From assembly GCA_963664035.2 (NCBI GenBank), contig OY760867.2, positions 3,224,001 through 3,288,000 of the forward strand: a stretch of DNA of 64,000 bases, read 5' to 3'. Source of the stretch: G958296245 sp963664035 (GTDB lineage: Bacteria > Chloroflexota > Dehalococcoidia > Lucifugimonadales > G958296245). This document shows, piece after piece, positions 14,552 through 25,200 of the stretch (its first letter is position 1; each line of letters opens with the position of its first letter). A model generated the notes under the pieces. The model had not been told where the DNA came from and did not search any database. It saw only the letters and a program-made list of their open reading frames with translations. Both the position numbers and the translations under genes were made by a program.

Positions 14552-15682
14552 TCAGCGCACCTCTATGCGGTGGCGCGTTGCGATGGCTAGCTCATCTTCG
14601 TCTGCCACAACTGGGATAATGTCGTCGCCTCTGCGGGTAAGGCGTAGAAGCGCCCCCTCTTCAGGGGACTCGGCCGCGGCCTCCTGGAAGGACTTCACTA
14701 CATCCTGGCTGTGGGTCGCGGCGAAGACCTGGACGTCAAGCTCCTGGGCCAGCCGGAATATCATGCGCCAGACGTCCAACTGCACGGAGTGGTGCAGGCC
14801 GTTCTCGAACTCGTCGATCAACAGGACCCCGCCGCGAGCGTTGACGATGGACAGGGTTATGGCGAACAGGCGGTTTATGCCGTCTCCAAACGAGCGCAGA
14901 GGAACGGGTCGCCCAAAGCTCTCGGAGCGCACTATCGCCGTTCTCATCCTGGAAGACCCATCGCCGGCGATCATCGTGACGGCGGAGAGTCTCGGATCGA
15001 CGATTCGCAGCGCTTCGACCACGTCTTTTTCGTTGTCCGTTAGCGCGACTTCCGCCCAGAGACGTTCCAGCGCGTTCGTCTCCTCCCCGGCGTAGGGACT
15101 GACGTGTATGCAGGGCATCCGCACCCTGTCGGACGACCTGGGGCGAGGCATCCGGTTCGAGCGCGCATAGCGGAGAAATCGCTCCAAGCGATATAGCTGC
15201 CTTCCATCTTCCGTCTCGACTACCAGCGCGGCTAAGTATCCAGGTTCCCAGCCGGGCGAGTCTTCGCGCATGACCAGCCTTATGCGTCCCTCAGAGTCCT
15301 CCTCCTCGGCGAACCAATCCAGCCGCATCATTAGCTTCGTAGGGCCAGTTCCGCCGTTCGTCGAGATGACGATTGGGGCGAAGTCATCCGAGAGCCTGGG
15401 AAATCCGTTGAACATGGCGGAAATCTGGAACAGGCTCTCGGGGTCTGAGGAGCGCTCCTCTTCATCCGCCTCCCCGAGGTGCTCTTCGCGGGATCTGAGG
15501 ATATCGTGTATGAGATCAGGGGCGGCGTTGTGCGTGTATATGCGCAGCGCTTCGAGAATCGAAGACTTCCCGGTGTTGTTCTTTCCCGTGATCAGGGTGA
15601 CGCGGCCCAGCCTCGGGATCGAGAGGTCCTTGATCCCGCGATAGCCCTGGATCGAAAGGTCAGGAAACTGCAAATCGCTCAT
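14552..15682 (-). CDS. AAA/OLD-like ABC-type ATPase, first ATPase-Toprim pair
   Basis: This 376-residue ATPase starts MSDLQFPDLSIQGYRGIKDL with Walker A GKNNTGKS (33-40), signature-like RSFGDGINRLFAITLSI, Walker B GGVLLIDEFENGLHH (about 280-295) and H-switch FAATHSQD. The start is the ATG at 15682, which overlaps the helicase stop (ATGA) and is preceded by GGGAGGA; the longer open frame upstream lies within the helicase gene. In OLD, Gabija and PARIS families such ATPases sense or assemble on invader DNA or phage proteins and control a Toprim nuclease. Here the nuclease-like partner is the following gene. The exact trigger cannot be read from sequence. Confidence 0.85.
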   Translation of the reverse strand: MSDLQFPDLSIQGYRGIKDLSIPRLGRVTLITGKNNTGKSSILEALRIYTHNAAPDLIHDILRSREEHLGEADEEERSSDPESLFQISAMFNGFPRLSDDFAPIVISTNGGTGPTKLMMRLDWFAEEEDSEGRIRLVMREDSPGWEPGYLAALVVETEDGRQLYRLERFLRYARSNRMPRPRSSDRVRMPCIHVSPYAGEETNALERLWAEVALTDNEKDVVEALRIVDPRLSAVTMIAGDGSSRMRTAIVRSESFGRPVPLRSFGDGINRLFAITLSIVNARGGVLLIDEFENGLHHSVQLDVWRMIFRLAQELDVQVFAATHSQDVVKSFQEAAAESPEEGALLRLTRRGDDIIPVVADEDELAIATRHRIEVR

Positions 15683-18600
15683 TCCTCCCGCTCCTTTCCA
15701 TTGGCCGGACGGCTCGCGGCCCTCAACTCCTCCGAATCGACGTGATACTCCACCACGCGCTCCGTGGCCTTGACCCCCTTCCCCACCGGGTCCTGGATTA
15801 TCCAGAGCTCCGGCTCGGCGAGGGCGTGGTCCACCTCGTAGATGAAGAACTCGCCGCGCATCCGGTGGGCCAACTGCCACTCGGTATAGTATAGGGTAAC
15901 GCCGCCGGTCGCGGCGTGTCCCTTCACCTCGATGTAGCGGACGGCGCCGTCCGGCCCGTCGCTCCGTATGTCGCAGCCCACGCCGGTCTTCGACACGTCC
16001 CTGGGGTCGCGGCCCTGCGCGGCCTCGTAGTCCATGGCGACCTTCATGGCGGCCATCTCGACGGTCGTGTTGTCGCCGCCTCGCCCCTCCTCGCGCACCC
16101 TGGGCACTGGGCCTGGGACCACGGCGGCCACGCCGACGACCCTGGGCGTGCGTATGGACGTGACCCTTCTGCGCTGAAGCTCCTCGCGCCGCCGTCTCAG
16201 GTCGGCCGTCAGAGTCTCGATCTGCTCGTTGGTGGTGCGGATGGCGATCCGCATGTCCCTACCCCCGGCCTCCTCCTCGTGCTGGCGTTCGAGCCGGCCC
16301 TGGAGCTCCGAGAGGTTGTCGTTGGCCGACTGCTGGAGGGCGCGCTCGACTATGCCCGCCTGCCGCTCCTGCTCGGCGGTGACCTCGGCCAGGTACTCCT
16401 CCGAATAGAGGCGGCTCGCGGCGGCGACCGCGCCGTCTCCCTCGGCCAGGCCCTTCAGGGAGTCTGGGGCGGCGGGGGCCACGTCGGAGGGGGGCAGGTC
16501 GAGGAGCACACCGGGCGTAACCGGCTCGAACTCGGCGCCGCGCTGCCTGAGCGCGAGCAGCCGCCCGTGTACCTCTTCCCCGACGCCGTTGACGACCGCG
16601 ACCTCCAGGAGCCACACGAGATAGGGGCCGCGCGCCTCCTTGTCCACGAAGACGGTCCCCCTGGCGAGCCGGGGCCGCCCCAGGTCGAGGAGGCGGCCCA
16701 TGACCGCATCGAAGAGCGGGTGGTTGGGCGCGACGAATTCGGCGGGCGGGTCGCGCCGGAGACGATCCTTGCTGAAGGTGATCAGCCGGCCAGCGGCCCC
16801 GAGCTCTCCCGCGTTGCCGGCCTGCGCTCCCCGGCGGATGTCGGCGGGAACGAAGTCGAGCCGCCAGTCGCTATCGGCGCCGGGCGTAATGCGGCCGTCG
16901 AGGTACCGTAGGCCGTCGACGAAGAACCGTTCCACGAACTCGGGCGTCAGCCGCCGCTCCTTCGAGTCGCGCTCGTCGCCGAGTATGGAGGCCATGTCGA
17001 CGTGGGACGTCGCGAGGGCTTCGCCCAGGGCGTCACGCGCGGCGGCAACCGACGCGGAGCCGTCCACGAACTCGAGGTCGCCGAGGATGTCGTCCATGGA
17101 GCGGCGGTTCAGAATCGCCTCGCGGATCAGCGCGTCCAGGCGGACCTGCCCGGCGTCGAGGACGCTCGACACGACGTCGTACACCTGGTCGTGGCCGAGC
17201 TGCTCGCGCATCCGCTCCAGCTTCTCCATCAGGCGAACGAGCACGGAGCCTTCCCGCGTGGTGTTGGCCACGAGATTCACGACCTCGACCTCGTACTCCT
17301 GGCCGTAGCGGTGTATCCGTCCCATCCTCTGCTCCAGCCGATTCGGGTTCCACGGCAGGTCCCAGTTGATCATCACCTTGCAGAACTGGAGGTTGATGCC
17401 CTCGCCGGCGGCTTCCGTGGCGACCATGAACTGGGCCGGGCCGCGAAACTCCTTCTCGGCCCCTATGCGGTCGGCAAGCTTCATCCCGCCGTGGATGTTG
17501 CAGACGCTGTAGCCCCACTCCCTCAGTTGTCTGGTCAGGTAGGTCAGCGTGTCGCGGTGCTCGGTGAAGACCAGTATCTTCTCGTTGCGGTCGGCGACGG
17601 TCTGGCTCTCGATGACGCGGCGGAACTCGCCCAGCTTGCGCTCCGGCCCCCCGCGCCGCGTCGCATCGGCCAACGCTATCAGGTCGTCGAGCCTGGCTAT
17701 CTCGGCGCGCAGGTCTTCGGGTGTCCGCGCGGTGGACGCGCCGGACAGGGCCTCTTCCTCTTCGGCCGTCAGCTCGTCGAGGTCGTCCTCTTCCGGGTCG
17801 TATTCGATGCTCATCGCTCGCTGCTTGGAGCGACCCGACCGGCCGGCTTGTTCAAGCTCCTCGGTCAGGCGGTCGCGCCGCCGCTCCAGGCTGCGCGTAA
17901 CGGCGTAGAGCGAGGATGCGAGGCGGCGCTGGAGGACGATGAGCGCGAGCGTGACGTTCCGGTTCCCGGCCTCCTCAGCCTGGGCGAGGCCCTCGGACAC
18001 GTAGCTTGTCACGGCGTCGTACAGCCTCTGTTCGCGCGGCTCAAGCTCGTACGCCATCGTGTCCACGTGGCGGGGCAGGAAGAGCGGCCTGCCGTCGAAG
18101 TGCTTCATCGACTCCTTCATCCGGCGCAGGAAGTAGGGCGAGCCGTCCTTGTCGAGGACGCTCTTGGCCCCCTCCTCGGACGCGAACACCTTCTCGTCGA
18201 GAAGCGAAAGAAGCAGCCGGAAGTTCTCAGGGTCTCCCTTGTGGGGCGTCGCCGTCATCAACAGCAGGTGCTTGGCGCTGGCGGCCAGCCGCTCGGCCAG
18301 CACGTAACGCTTGGTCTTGTCTATCTTCCGCCCGTAGCGATAGGCCGAGAGTTTGTGGGCCTCGTCGAAGATGATGAGGTCCCACCGCGACTGCTCGACT
18401 CCTGGGAGGATGTGGTCCTGGATAGCCAGGTCGACGGAGGCAACCACGAGGTCGTTCTCGACCCACGCGTTCTGCCCGAAGCTGCCGGAGATGAGGTCGC
18501 CCGTGACGAGCACGAACGGCTCTCTGAAGCGCTCCCACATCTCCCGTCGCCACTGGTCGGTCAAAGCCTTGGGACATAGCACCAGGACCCGGGAGACCTC

Positions 18601-19056
18601 CCCGCGCTGCATCAGCTCGCGCATGAGGAGGCCCGCCATGATGGTCTTGCCCGCGCCGGGGTCGTCCGCCAGTAGGAAGCGGATGCGGGGCAGCGGCAGG
18701 ATGTGGCCGTAGACGGCATCGAGCTGGTGGGGCAACGGATCGACCTGCGACACGGACACGGCGAACTGTGGGTCGAAGGCGTGGGCCATGTGTGTCCGCA
18801 GCGCTTCCACGGCCAGTCGGAACAGGCGAGGCTCGGCGTCGAAGGTGTGCGTTCCCCCGGCGACCTCGGTGACCTGGGCGCTTACCTGGTCGGCCGGGAT
18901 CGTCCGGTCATAGTACTGGGAGTCGACAACACCAACCGCCTCGATCCGAACGGCTGAGCCGTGCTCGCCCACACGAATGACGCGCACGGGTCCGGGCCAG
19001 AACGGACCCTCGATGACGGTATCGGGCTGAAGAGAGGATGCAGACGGAGAAGCCAT
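15679..19056 (-). CDS. SNF2-type DEAH helicase with C-terminal DUF3883-like domain, first gene of the putative defence operon
   Basis: This 1,125-residue superfamily 2 translocase has DPLPHQLDAV (about 106-115), Walker A ADDPGAGKTIM (130-140), DEAH (231-234), TATPH, and the second RecA lobe with LVFTEHRDTL, ATEAAGEGINLQF and motif VI QRMGRIHRYGQ. It resembles the HepA/RapA-like and DISARM DrmD-like SNF2 helicases. After a charged coiled-coil stretch (about 900-985), the C-terminal part carries GCDIRSDGPDG followed by RYIEVKGHA. This is the Asp...Glu-x-Lys pattern of the DUF3883 (NOV) domain, a PD-(D/E)XK-related fold. It leads the operon; translation of the next gene is coupled through ATGA. 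No strong Shine-Dalgarno precedes the ATG, and I could not assign a convincing promoter in the 194 bases upstream. Confidence 0.85.
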   Translation of the reverse strand: MASPSASSLQPDTVIEGPFWPGPVRVIRVGEHGSAVRIEAVGVVDSQYYDRTIPADQVSAQVTEVAGGTHTFDAEPRLFRLAVEALRTHMAHAFDPQFAVSVSQVDPLPHQLDAVYGHILPLPRIRFLLADDPGAGKTIMAGLLMRELMQRGEVSRVLVLCPKALTDQWRREMWERFREPFVLVTGDLISGSFGQNAWVENDLVVASVDLAIQDHILPGVEQSRWDLIIFDEAHKLSAYRYGRKIDKTKRYVLAERLAASAKHLLLMTATPHKGDPENFRLLLSLLDEKVFASEEGAKSVLDKDGSPYFLRRMKESMKHFDGRPLFLPRHVDTMAYELEPREQRLYDAVTSYVSEGLAQAEEAGNRNVTLALIVLQRRLASSLYAVTRSLERRRDRLTEELEQAGRSGRSKQRAMSIEYDPEEDDLDELTAEEEEALSGASTARTPEDLRAEIARLDDLIALADATRRGGPERKLGEFRRVIESQTVADRNEKILVFTEHRDTLTYLTRQLREWGYSVCNIHGGMKLADRIGAEKEFRGPAQFMVATEAAGEGINLQFCKVMINWDLPWNPNRLEQRMGRIHRYGQEYEVEVVNLVANTTREGSVLVRLMEKLERMREQLGHDQVYDVVSSVLDAGQVRLDALIREAILNRRSMDDILGDLEFVDGSASVAAARDALGEALATSHVDMASILGDERDSKERRLTPEFVERFFVDGLRYLDGRITPGADSDWRLDFVPADIRRGAQAGNAGELGAAGRLITFSKDRLRRDPPAEFVAPNHPLFDAVMGRLLDLGRPRLARGTVFVDKEARGPYLVWLLEVAVVNGVGEEVHGRLLALRQRGAEFEPVTPGVLLDLPPSDVAPAAPDSLKGLAEGDGAVAAASRLYSEEYLAEVTAEQERQAGIVERALQQSANDNLSELQGRLERQHEEEAGGRDMRIAIRTTNEQIETLTADLRRRREELQRRRVTSIRTPRVVGVAAVVPGPVPRVREEGRGGDNTTVEMAAMKVAMDYEAAQGRDPRDVSKTGVGCDIRSDGPDGAVRYIEVKGHAATGGVTLYYTEWQLAHRMRGEFFIYEVDHALAEPELWIIQDPVGKGVKATERVVEYHVDSEELRAASRPANGKEREE

Positions 19057-19250
19057 GTCAGAAGTGAGGCTTGGGAGTTGGCCCTCAGTGTATCATGACA
19101 CCCCACATCCGACTCTACACCTCCAGCGTGAAGCGCAACGAGGTTCTTGATTCGCCATGCCTGGTGGGCCAAGGCGTACCGATTTGCGAACTTTTCGGCG
19201 GGAGGTCTCAATACCCTTGATATAAGGATGGGGCAGTTCTCACGCCCGGC

Positions 19251-22200
19251 CTACTGGTCCTGGTCTTCGCCGCGCCTTCGGCGTCTGGCCGCAAGGAAGA
19301 GGACCGCGGATGCCAATACGCCTATGGCGACGGCCACGGCTAGGAGCGCCGGCCACGCCAGCGGCGCCGGGGCGTCCCGGTCCACCGGCGCTCCCGGTGC
19401 GGCGGTCGGCTCCACGGCCGGCCCGGCGGTGGGAGTCGGCTCGGGCGTAGGCGTAGGCGTGACCGCAAGCGCCAACTCCGGCTCCGGCGTGGCCGTAGCT
19501 GTCGGCTCGGGCATGGGCGTGGGAGTAGGCTCCGGCGTGGCCGTAGCTGTCGGCTCAGGTGTGGGCGTGGGAGTAGGCTCCGGCGTGGGCGTAGCTGTCG
19601 GCTCAGGTGTGGGCGTGGGAGTAGGCTCCGGCGTGGGCACGGCTGTCGGCTCAGGTGTGGGCGTGGGAGTAGGCTCCGGCGTGGGCGCGGGTGTCGGCGC
19701 GGGAGTAGGCTCAGGCGTGGGCGCGGGTGTCGGCTCAGGCGTAGGCTCGGGCGTCGGCGCGGGTGTCGGCTCAGGCGTGGGCTCAGGCGTAGGCCCAGGC
19801 GTGGGCGCGGGCGTCGGCTCAGGCGTCGGCTCGGGTGTGGGCGCGGGCGTCGGCTCAGGCGTGGGTTCCGGTGTGGGCGCGGGCGTCGGCTCCGGCGTGG
19901 GCTCGGGCGTGGGCTCAGGCGTGGGCTCGGGCGTCGGCTCAGGCGTGGGCTCGGGCGTCGGCTCAGGCGTCGGCTCAGGCGTCGGCTCGGGCGTCGGTGT
20001 TGGTGTCGGCGTTGGCGTCGGCGTTGGCGTTGGCGTCGGCTCAGGCGTGGGTATGCGACCAAGCCCAGGCCTTGGTCTGGGATCGGGCTCTTCTATCACA
20101 GGAGGAGGCGCGGCGATGACCTCGCCCACCGTGACCGTCCCGATGGATATGCCGTGGTAGCCGGGGTCATGGCTGTGGGCGGTGTGCTCGACGGTGACCC
20201 CATTGCGCGAGCCGATGTGTTCGCTGCCTGCGGTGATTCTGACGGTCTTCGCCTCGTTCCAGTCGTCGGGGGTGAAGAAGACGAGCGAGGGACTCGCCGT
20301 CACGTCGCGGTCGCCGGTGACGTCTACCTTCACCACCACGTCGCTGGTGGGCCGCTCGTTGACGAGGACGATGGTGTAGGTGACGAACCTGCCTCCCTGC
20401 ACCTCGTCTATCTGCTCGGTGGATAGCTCCACGCCCCGGGTATTGACCACGGCGAACCCGGAAGGGTTGCCGTCGGCGGGGGACTTCACCACTGAGTTGA
20501 CGGCCCGGACCTGGAACCCGTAGGAGTTCAGCGTGTCCAGGCCGTTGACGACGGCCTCGCGGGCATCGGCCCCGCCGGACACCGTCTTCCACGACGTGGG
20601 GGCTGTGCCGGCGCCATAGGATCGCTGCCGGTATTCCCATCCGGTGATGGTGGAGTCAGCGGGGCTGGGGTCGTCCCACGTGAGCCTGGAGGTCCCCAGA
20701 TCCGTTCCGTTGCCGGCGGCAAAGTTTCGCGGTGGGGCCGGAGGCGTGACGGCGATGTTTTCGGTGGTCAGCTGGTTGATGGTGGCCGGGCCCGCTCCCG
20801 CCGTGTTCACCGCCCGAAGCTGGAAGCTGTAGGTCTGGCCTCGGTCCAGGTTGGTCACGGTGTATTCGGTCCTGGGCACGAGGGTGACGTTGGCCGGGGC
20901 CGCGCCGTCCGCGCCCGCCGCCGCCGAGGTGGTCTGCTCCACCATTGCGGAGATGTCCTTCCACCCCGTGTTGGTGGGCGGCGTCACCGTCGCCTCGTCC
21001 GTCGGCGGGTACGTCACGGTCTGCACAATGGGCCGCACTTCCACGGTGCAGACCTGGCTGGCTGGCGGCTGCCCGACGGGCGCGCACGTCGCGGTGTAGG
21101 ACGTGGTGGTTGCGCTGCTGCCCTGTATGTCCGCCCATCTGCCGAAGCTGCCCGTTCCCGTCTTCTGGCGGTACTGGTACTTCCGGATGGTGGCGTCCTG
21201 CGGGTCGTCCCAGGTGAGCGTCGTCCGATTATTGCCGGCGTTGAAAGCCGTGAACGTCCACGATGCATGGGCTTCCAGCGGGAACTCGACGTTCTTGATC
21301 CGCTTCACGGGGGCGACCTGGAAGAGGTACTCCTTGTCCGCGGCCAGTCCGCTGACCTTGTAGGACCTGATGGCGCCGTCGATATAGCCGCAGCAGCCGC
21401 CCAGGTACACCGTCGTGTCGGCTTGAGGCTGGGCGGAGAGCCTCACACTCACGTTCTGCGCCGTGTTCCAGTTGCCGGCGGTGAAGGTGAGCGTGGAGCG
21501 GCTGAAGACCACGCCGTCCATCGATAGCCTGACTCTTACGGTGGCGGCGGGCCTGGAGGCCAGCTTGACGCCGACGGTCTGGTTCGTGTTCCAGTTGCCG
21601 GTGGTGAAGGTGAGCGTGGACGAGCTGAAGTCCGGGCTGGTCGCGATGTCCGTCCATCCGCCCTCGACGGTCCCCGCTACGAAGTTCGACGTCGTGCCGC
21701 TGGGGGGCGTTGCCGTGGCCACGTCCGAGGCCGGGTGTACCACCGGGCGCACCTCCACCAGGCAGACCCGCCCGGTGGAGCATGAAACGTCCCAGGACGT
21801 GGTCGCTTCGTCGCTGGAGGGTATGTTCGTCCAGCTGTTGAAGCTGCCCGTTCCCGTCTTCTTCCGGTACTGGTACTTCACGACGTGGTTGTTGTTGGGA
21901 TTGGCCCAGGTGAGCGTCGTCTTGTTGTTGCTGGCTGTGTAGGCGGTGAAGCTCCACGGCCCCACGGTCGTCACGATCATGCCGCTCTGCGACACGCCGC
22001 GTATCTCGAAGGCGTACTCCGTGCCGTCGGCCAGGCCCGTCGCCCCGTAGGAGGTGGTGGACGACCCGCTGTTGGTTATATCCGTCCAGGCGCCGAAGCT
22101 GCCCGCTCCCGTCTTCTGGCGGTACTGGTACTTGTCGATAAAGCTGTTGTTCGGGTTGGCCCAGTACAGGGTGACCCGCCCGTTGGAGCCGATGTTGCCG

Positions 22201-25200
22201 ATGCTCCAGCTGTCCACCGCCGCAAGCGGCTTCTCCACGTTCGGCTTCACCGCCCGCACCTGGAAGGCGTAGGCCGTGCCGTCGGTGAGGCCGGTGACGG
22301 TGTAGGACCTCTGGGTCTTGGCCGCGCACGGCGAGGAGCAGGGTATGTTCGTCCAGGCGCCGAAGTCGCCCGTTCCCGCCTTCTGCCGGTACTGCCACCT
22401 GGTGACGGCCGGGTCGTTGGGGTTCACCCAGTACAGGGTCGCCTGGCCGCTGGCGGTGACGACGGCAAGGTCGTCCGGCTCGCCGGTGTCGGGGAGAACC
22501 CTGACCCGGTACCGCCACTTGACGATGTCGCTGTCGCTTGGGTTGGGCCACGACAGGGTGGTCTCCCCCGCGCCGCCCACGTTGGCGATGCTCTCGCTGA
22601 GCACTGCCGGGCGCTCCTTCGAGGTGTTTTGCCGGGTCACGGCGCGTACCTGGAAGGTGTAGGTCGTGCCGTTAGTGAGGTCGGAGACCTCGTAGGAGGC
22701 GAGGGTGCGCACCGAGCACGGCGAGGAGCAGGGTATGTCCGTCCAGTCGCCGTAGTTGCCGAACTGCCCGCCGGAGGGCTTGGCCTTGGACCGGTACTGC
22801 CACTTGGTGATGGCAGGGTCGTTGGGGTTCACCCAGTACAGGGTCGCCTGCCCGTCGGCGGCCACCGCCGCGAGGCTGCCCTCCATGATGCGGTACTGGT
22901 AATTCCGGATGGAGTTGTCCTGGGGGTCGGTCCAGGTCAGGGTGGCCTGGCTGGCCCCCGTCTGCGTGACATTGCCAACGAAGTTCACCGGCTTGTCCGG
23001 CAGCAGCGTCACATCCTCCGCGTTGGACGCCGGGCCGTCGCCCGCCCGGTTGACGGCGCGCACCTGGAAGCGCATCACCTCGCCGTACACGCTCTCCACG
23101 ACGTGGAACGTGGACGAGTGGGTGCTGGTCGCCGTCTTCCAGAACGCCGCGCCCAGCAGCGTCGTCCATTCCCCTTCGTCGGTATCCGCGTCGCCGGTGG
23201 CGGCGCGGTACTCCCATCTGCTTACGGACGGGTCGGCCGGGTCGAGGGCGGCCCAGCTCAGCGTTACGTCGAAGCCCTGGTCCGACGCGTCGTAGGATAC
23301 GGTCGTTATCCTGGAGAGGGTGGTCGCCGCCGGAGTCAGCGTTACGCTGGCGACGCTGGAGGCCACGCCGCCGCCGCCGAGGTTGACCGCCCGCACCTGG
23401 AACCGGTATCCGGCCCCGGTGGCGCTGAAGGGCAGATCGTAGCTTCTCGTGTCCTTGTCGCTTCCTGGGATGTCCGTCCAGGCAGCGGCGTTCAGGTCAA
23501 CGCCTGCCAGGGCGACCCGGTACTGCCACCTGACGATGGTGGGGTCCGACGGCAGCGTCCAGCTCAGCGTTATCCGGAAGTCGTTGGTGGCCTGCCTGTA
23601 CGACTTGGCGGCGGCGAGGCTCTGGGGCTCTCCGGGCTTGGCCGGGAGCTTGACCTGGTTGGAATCGTCCGACGCGGGGCTGTCGCCCGCGGGGTTTTTG
23701 GCGCGAACCTGGAAGGCGTAGGTCGTCGCGCTGGTCAGGCCGGTCACGGTGAACGTCCTGGTGCTCGCGTCGCTGGGGGACATGTCCGTCCACGGGCCGT
23801 AGCCGCCGAACTGCCCGCCCTTGGGCTTGGACTTGTAGCGGTACTGCCAGGCGGTTATGGACGGGTATCCGGGGTCGTTCCAGGACAGGGCGGCCTGCCG
23901 GAAGCCCTTTACCGCCGCCAGGCCCGTGGGCTTGAGGGGCTTCGTCGCGGCGGAGGCCACCGCCGAGCCGGGCCCGGCCACGTCGTTGGTGTTCACGGTG
24001 CGGACGCGGAAGTAGTAGACCGTGCCCGCGTCGAGGCCGGGGATGGTCAGCCTGTTGGTCGCCGAATTGCTCCCCGGGACATTGGCCCAGGCGCCCCAGG
24101 CGGCGGCGCCTTCCTTCTGGCGGTACTGCCACTTCCGGATGGCGGTGTCGGTGGTCGTAGCCCAAGAGAGGGAGACCGTCGTGCCCGCGGCGCTGGCCGA
24201 CAGGTCCGTGGGCTGGGACGGCGCCGGCTGCGGCGTGGCGGACGCCTCGCCCGACGCGGCGCCCGTGCCGATGGAGTTGACCGCGCGTACCTTGAACGAG
24301 TACTGCGTGGCGTTGGTCAAGCCGGCCACGGTGTAGGACATGGTGTCCGCGCCGGAATCGGTCACGCCGGTCCAGGAGCCGTAGTTGCCGCTCACCCCCT
24401 CCTTCTGCTGGTACTCGTACTCGGTGATGGAGGAGTCGTTGGGGTCGTCCCAGACCAGCACCACCTGCGCGTTGCCCGGCTCCGCCGCCAGGTTGGCGGG
24501 GGGCGCCGGGTACATGGTGGAGGCCTTCTCGTCCGACGGCGCGCCGATGCCGACGGCGTTCACCGCGCGAAGCTGGAACTTGTACGTGATGCCGTTCACG
24601 AGGTTTGTGACGGTGTGCGAAGTGGAGGTCGCGCTGGTGCTAACCGTCGTCCACGCCTCGAGGCCCGTGGCCGCCGCGGTGTTGTTCGACGAGACGTAGC
24701 CCCGCACCCGGTAGGTGTAGCGCGTCCCGCTGGTCAAATTCGCCGTTACGATGTGCGTCCTGGTGGCCGCGTTGCTGGACGAGATGTCCGTCCACGTGCT
24801 GCCGTCGGTGCTGTACTGCCACTTGGCGACGCTGCCGTTCTCGGGCCCCGTCCACTCCAGCGCGACCTCGGTGCTTGCGCCCCGGCCCACGACGAAGTCC
24901 GGGAAGTTCCCGGTGCGCATCCTGGCCTGCCACTTGGTGATGGTGGAGTTGTCCGCGCCGGCCCACGACAAGACCGTCTGCCGGTTTCCACCCGCCACGG
25001 TGAAGCCTACGGGCTTGGCCGGGAATAGAGCGAAGCTCACGGCGTCGGAGGCGGGGCTGATGCCGTTGGGCTTGGCGTTGTTGATGGCGCGTATCCGGGC
25101 CTTGTAGCTCGCGCCGTTGGAGAGGTCCAGCGTCACCTCGGTGGTGGCGTGGTCGCTGCCGGAGACGTGCCGCCAGCCGCCGGCCGCGGTGGGCGTTGCG

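Noticed and set aside
19057..19250. Possible promoter or small gene before the helicase
   Set aside because: TACACT-like -10 words occur but no matching -35. The short frame beginning near 19211 has no clear family and overlaps the helicase.
19147..20160. Plus-strand Gly-Ser-Val repeat protein
   Set aside because: It is the complement of the PTPEPT stalk codons. The minus-strand reading fits a stalk next to a membrane anchor and is continuous with the giant protein.
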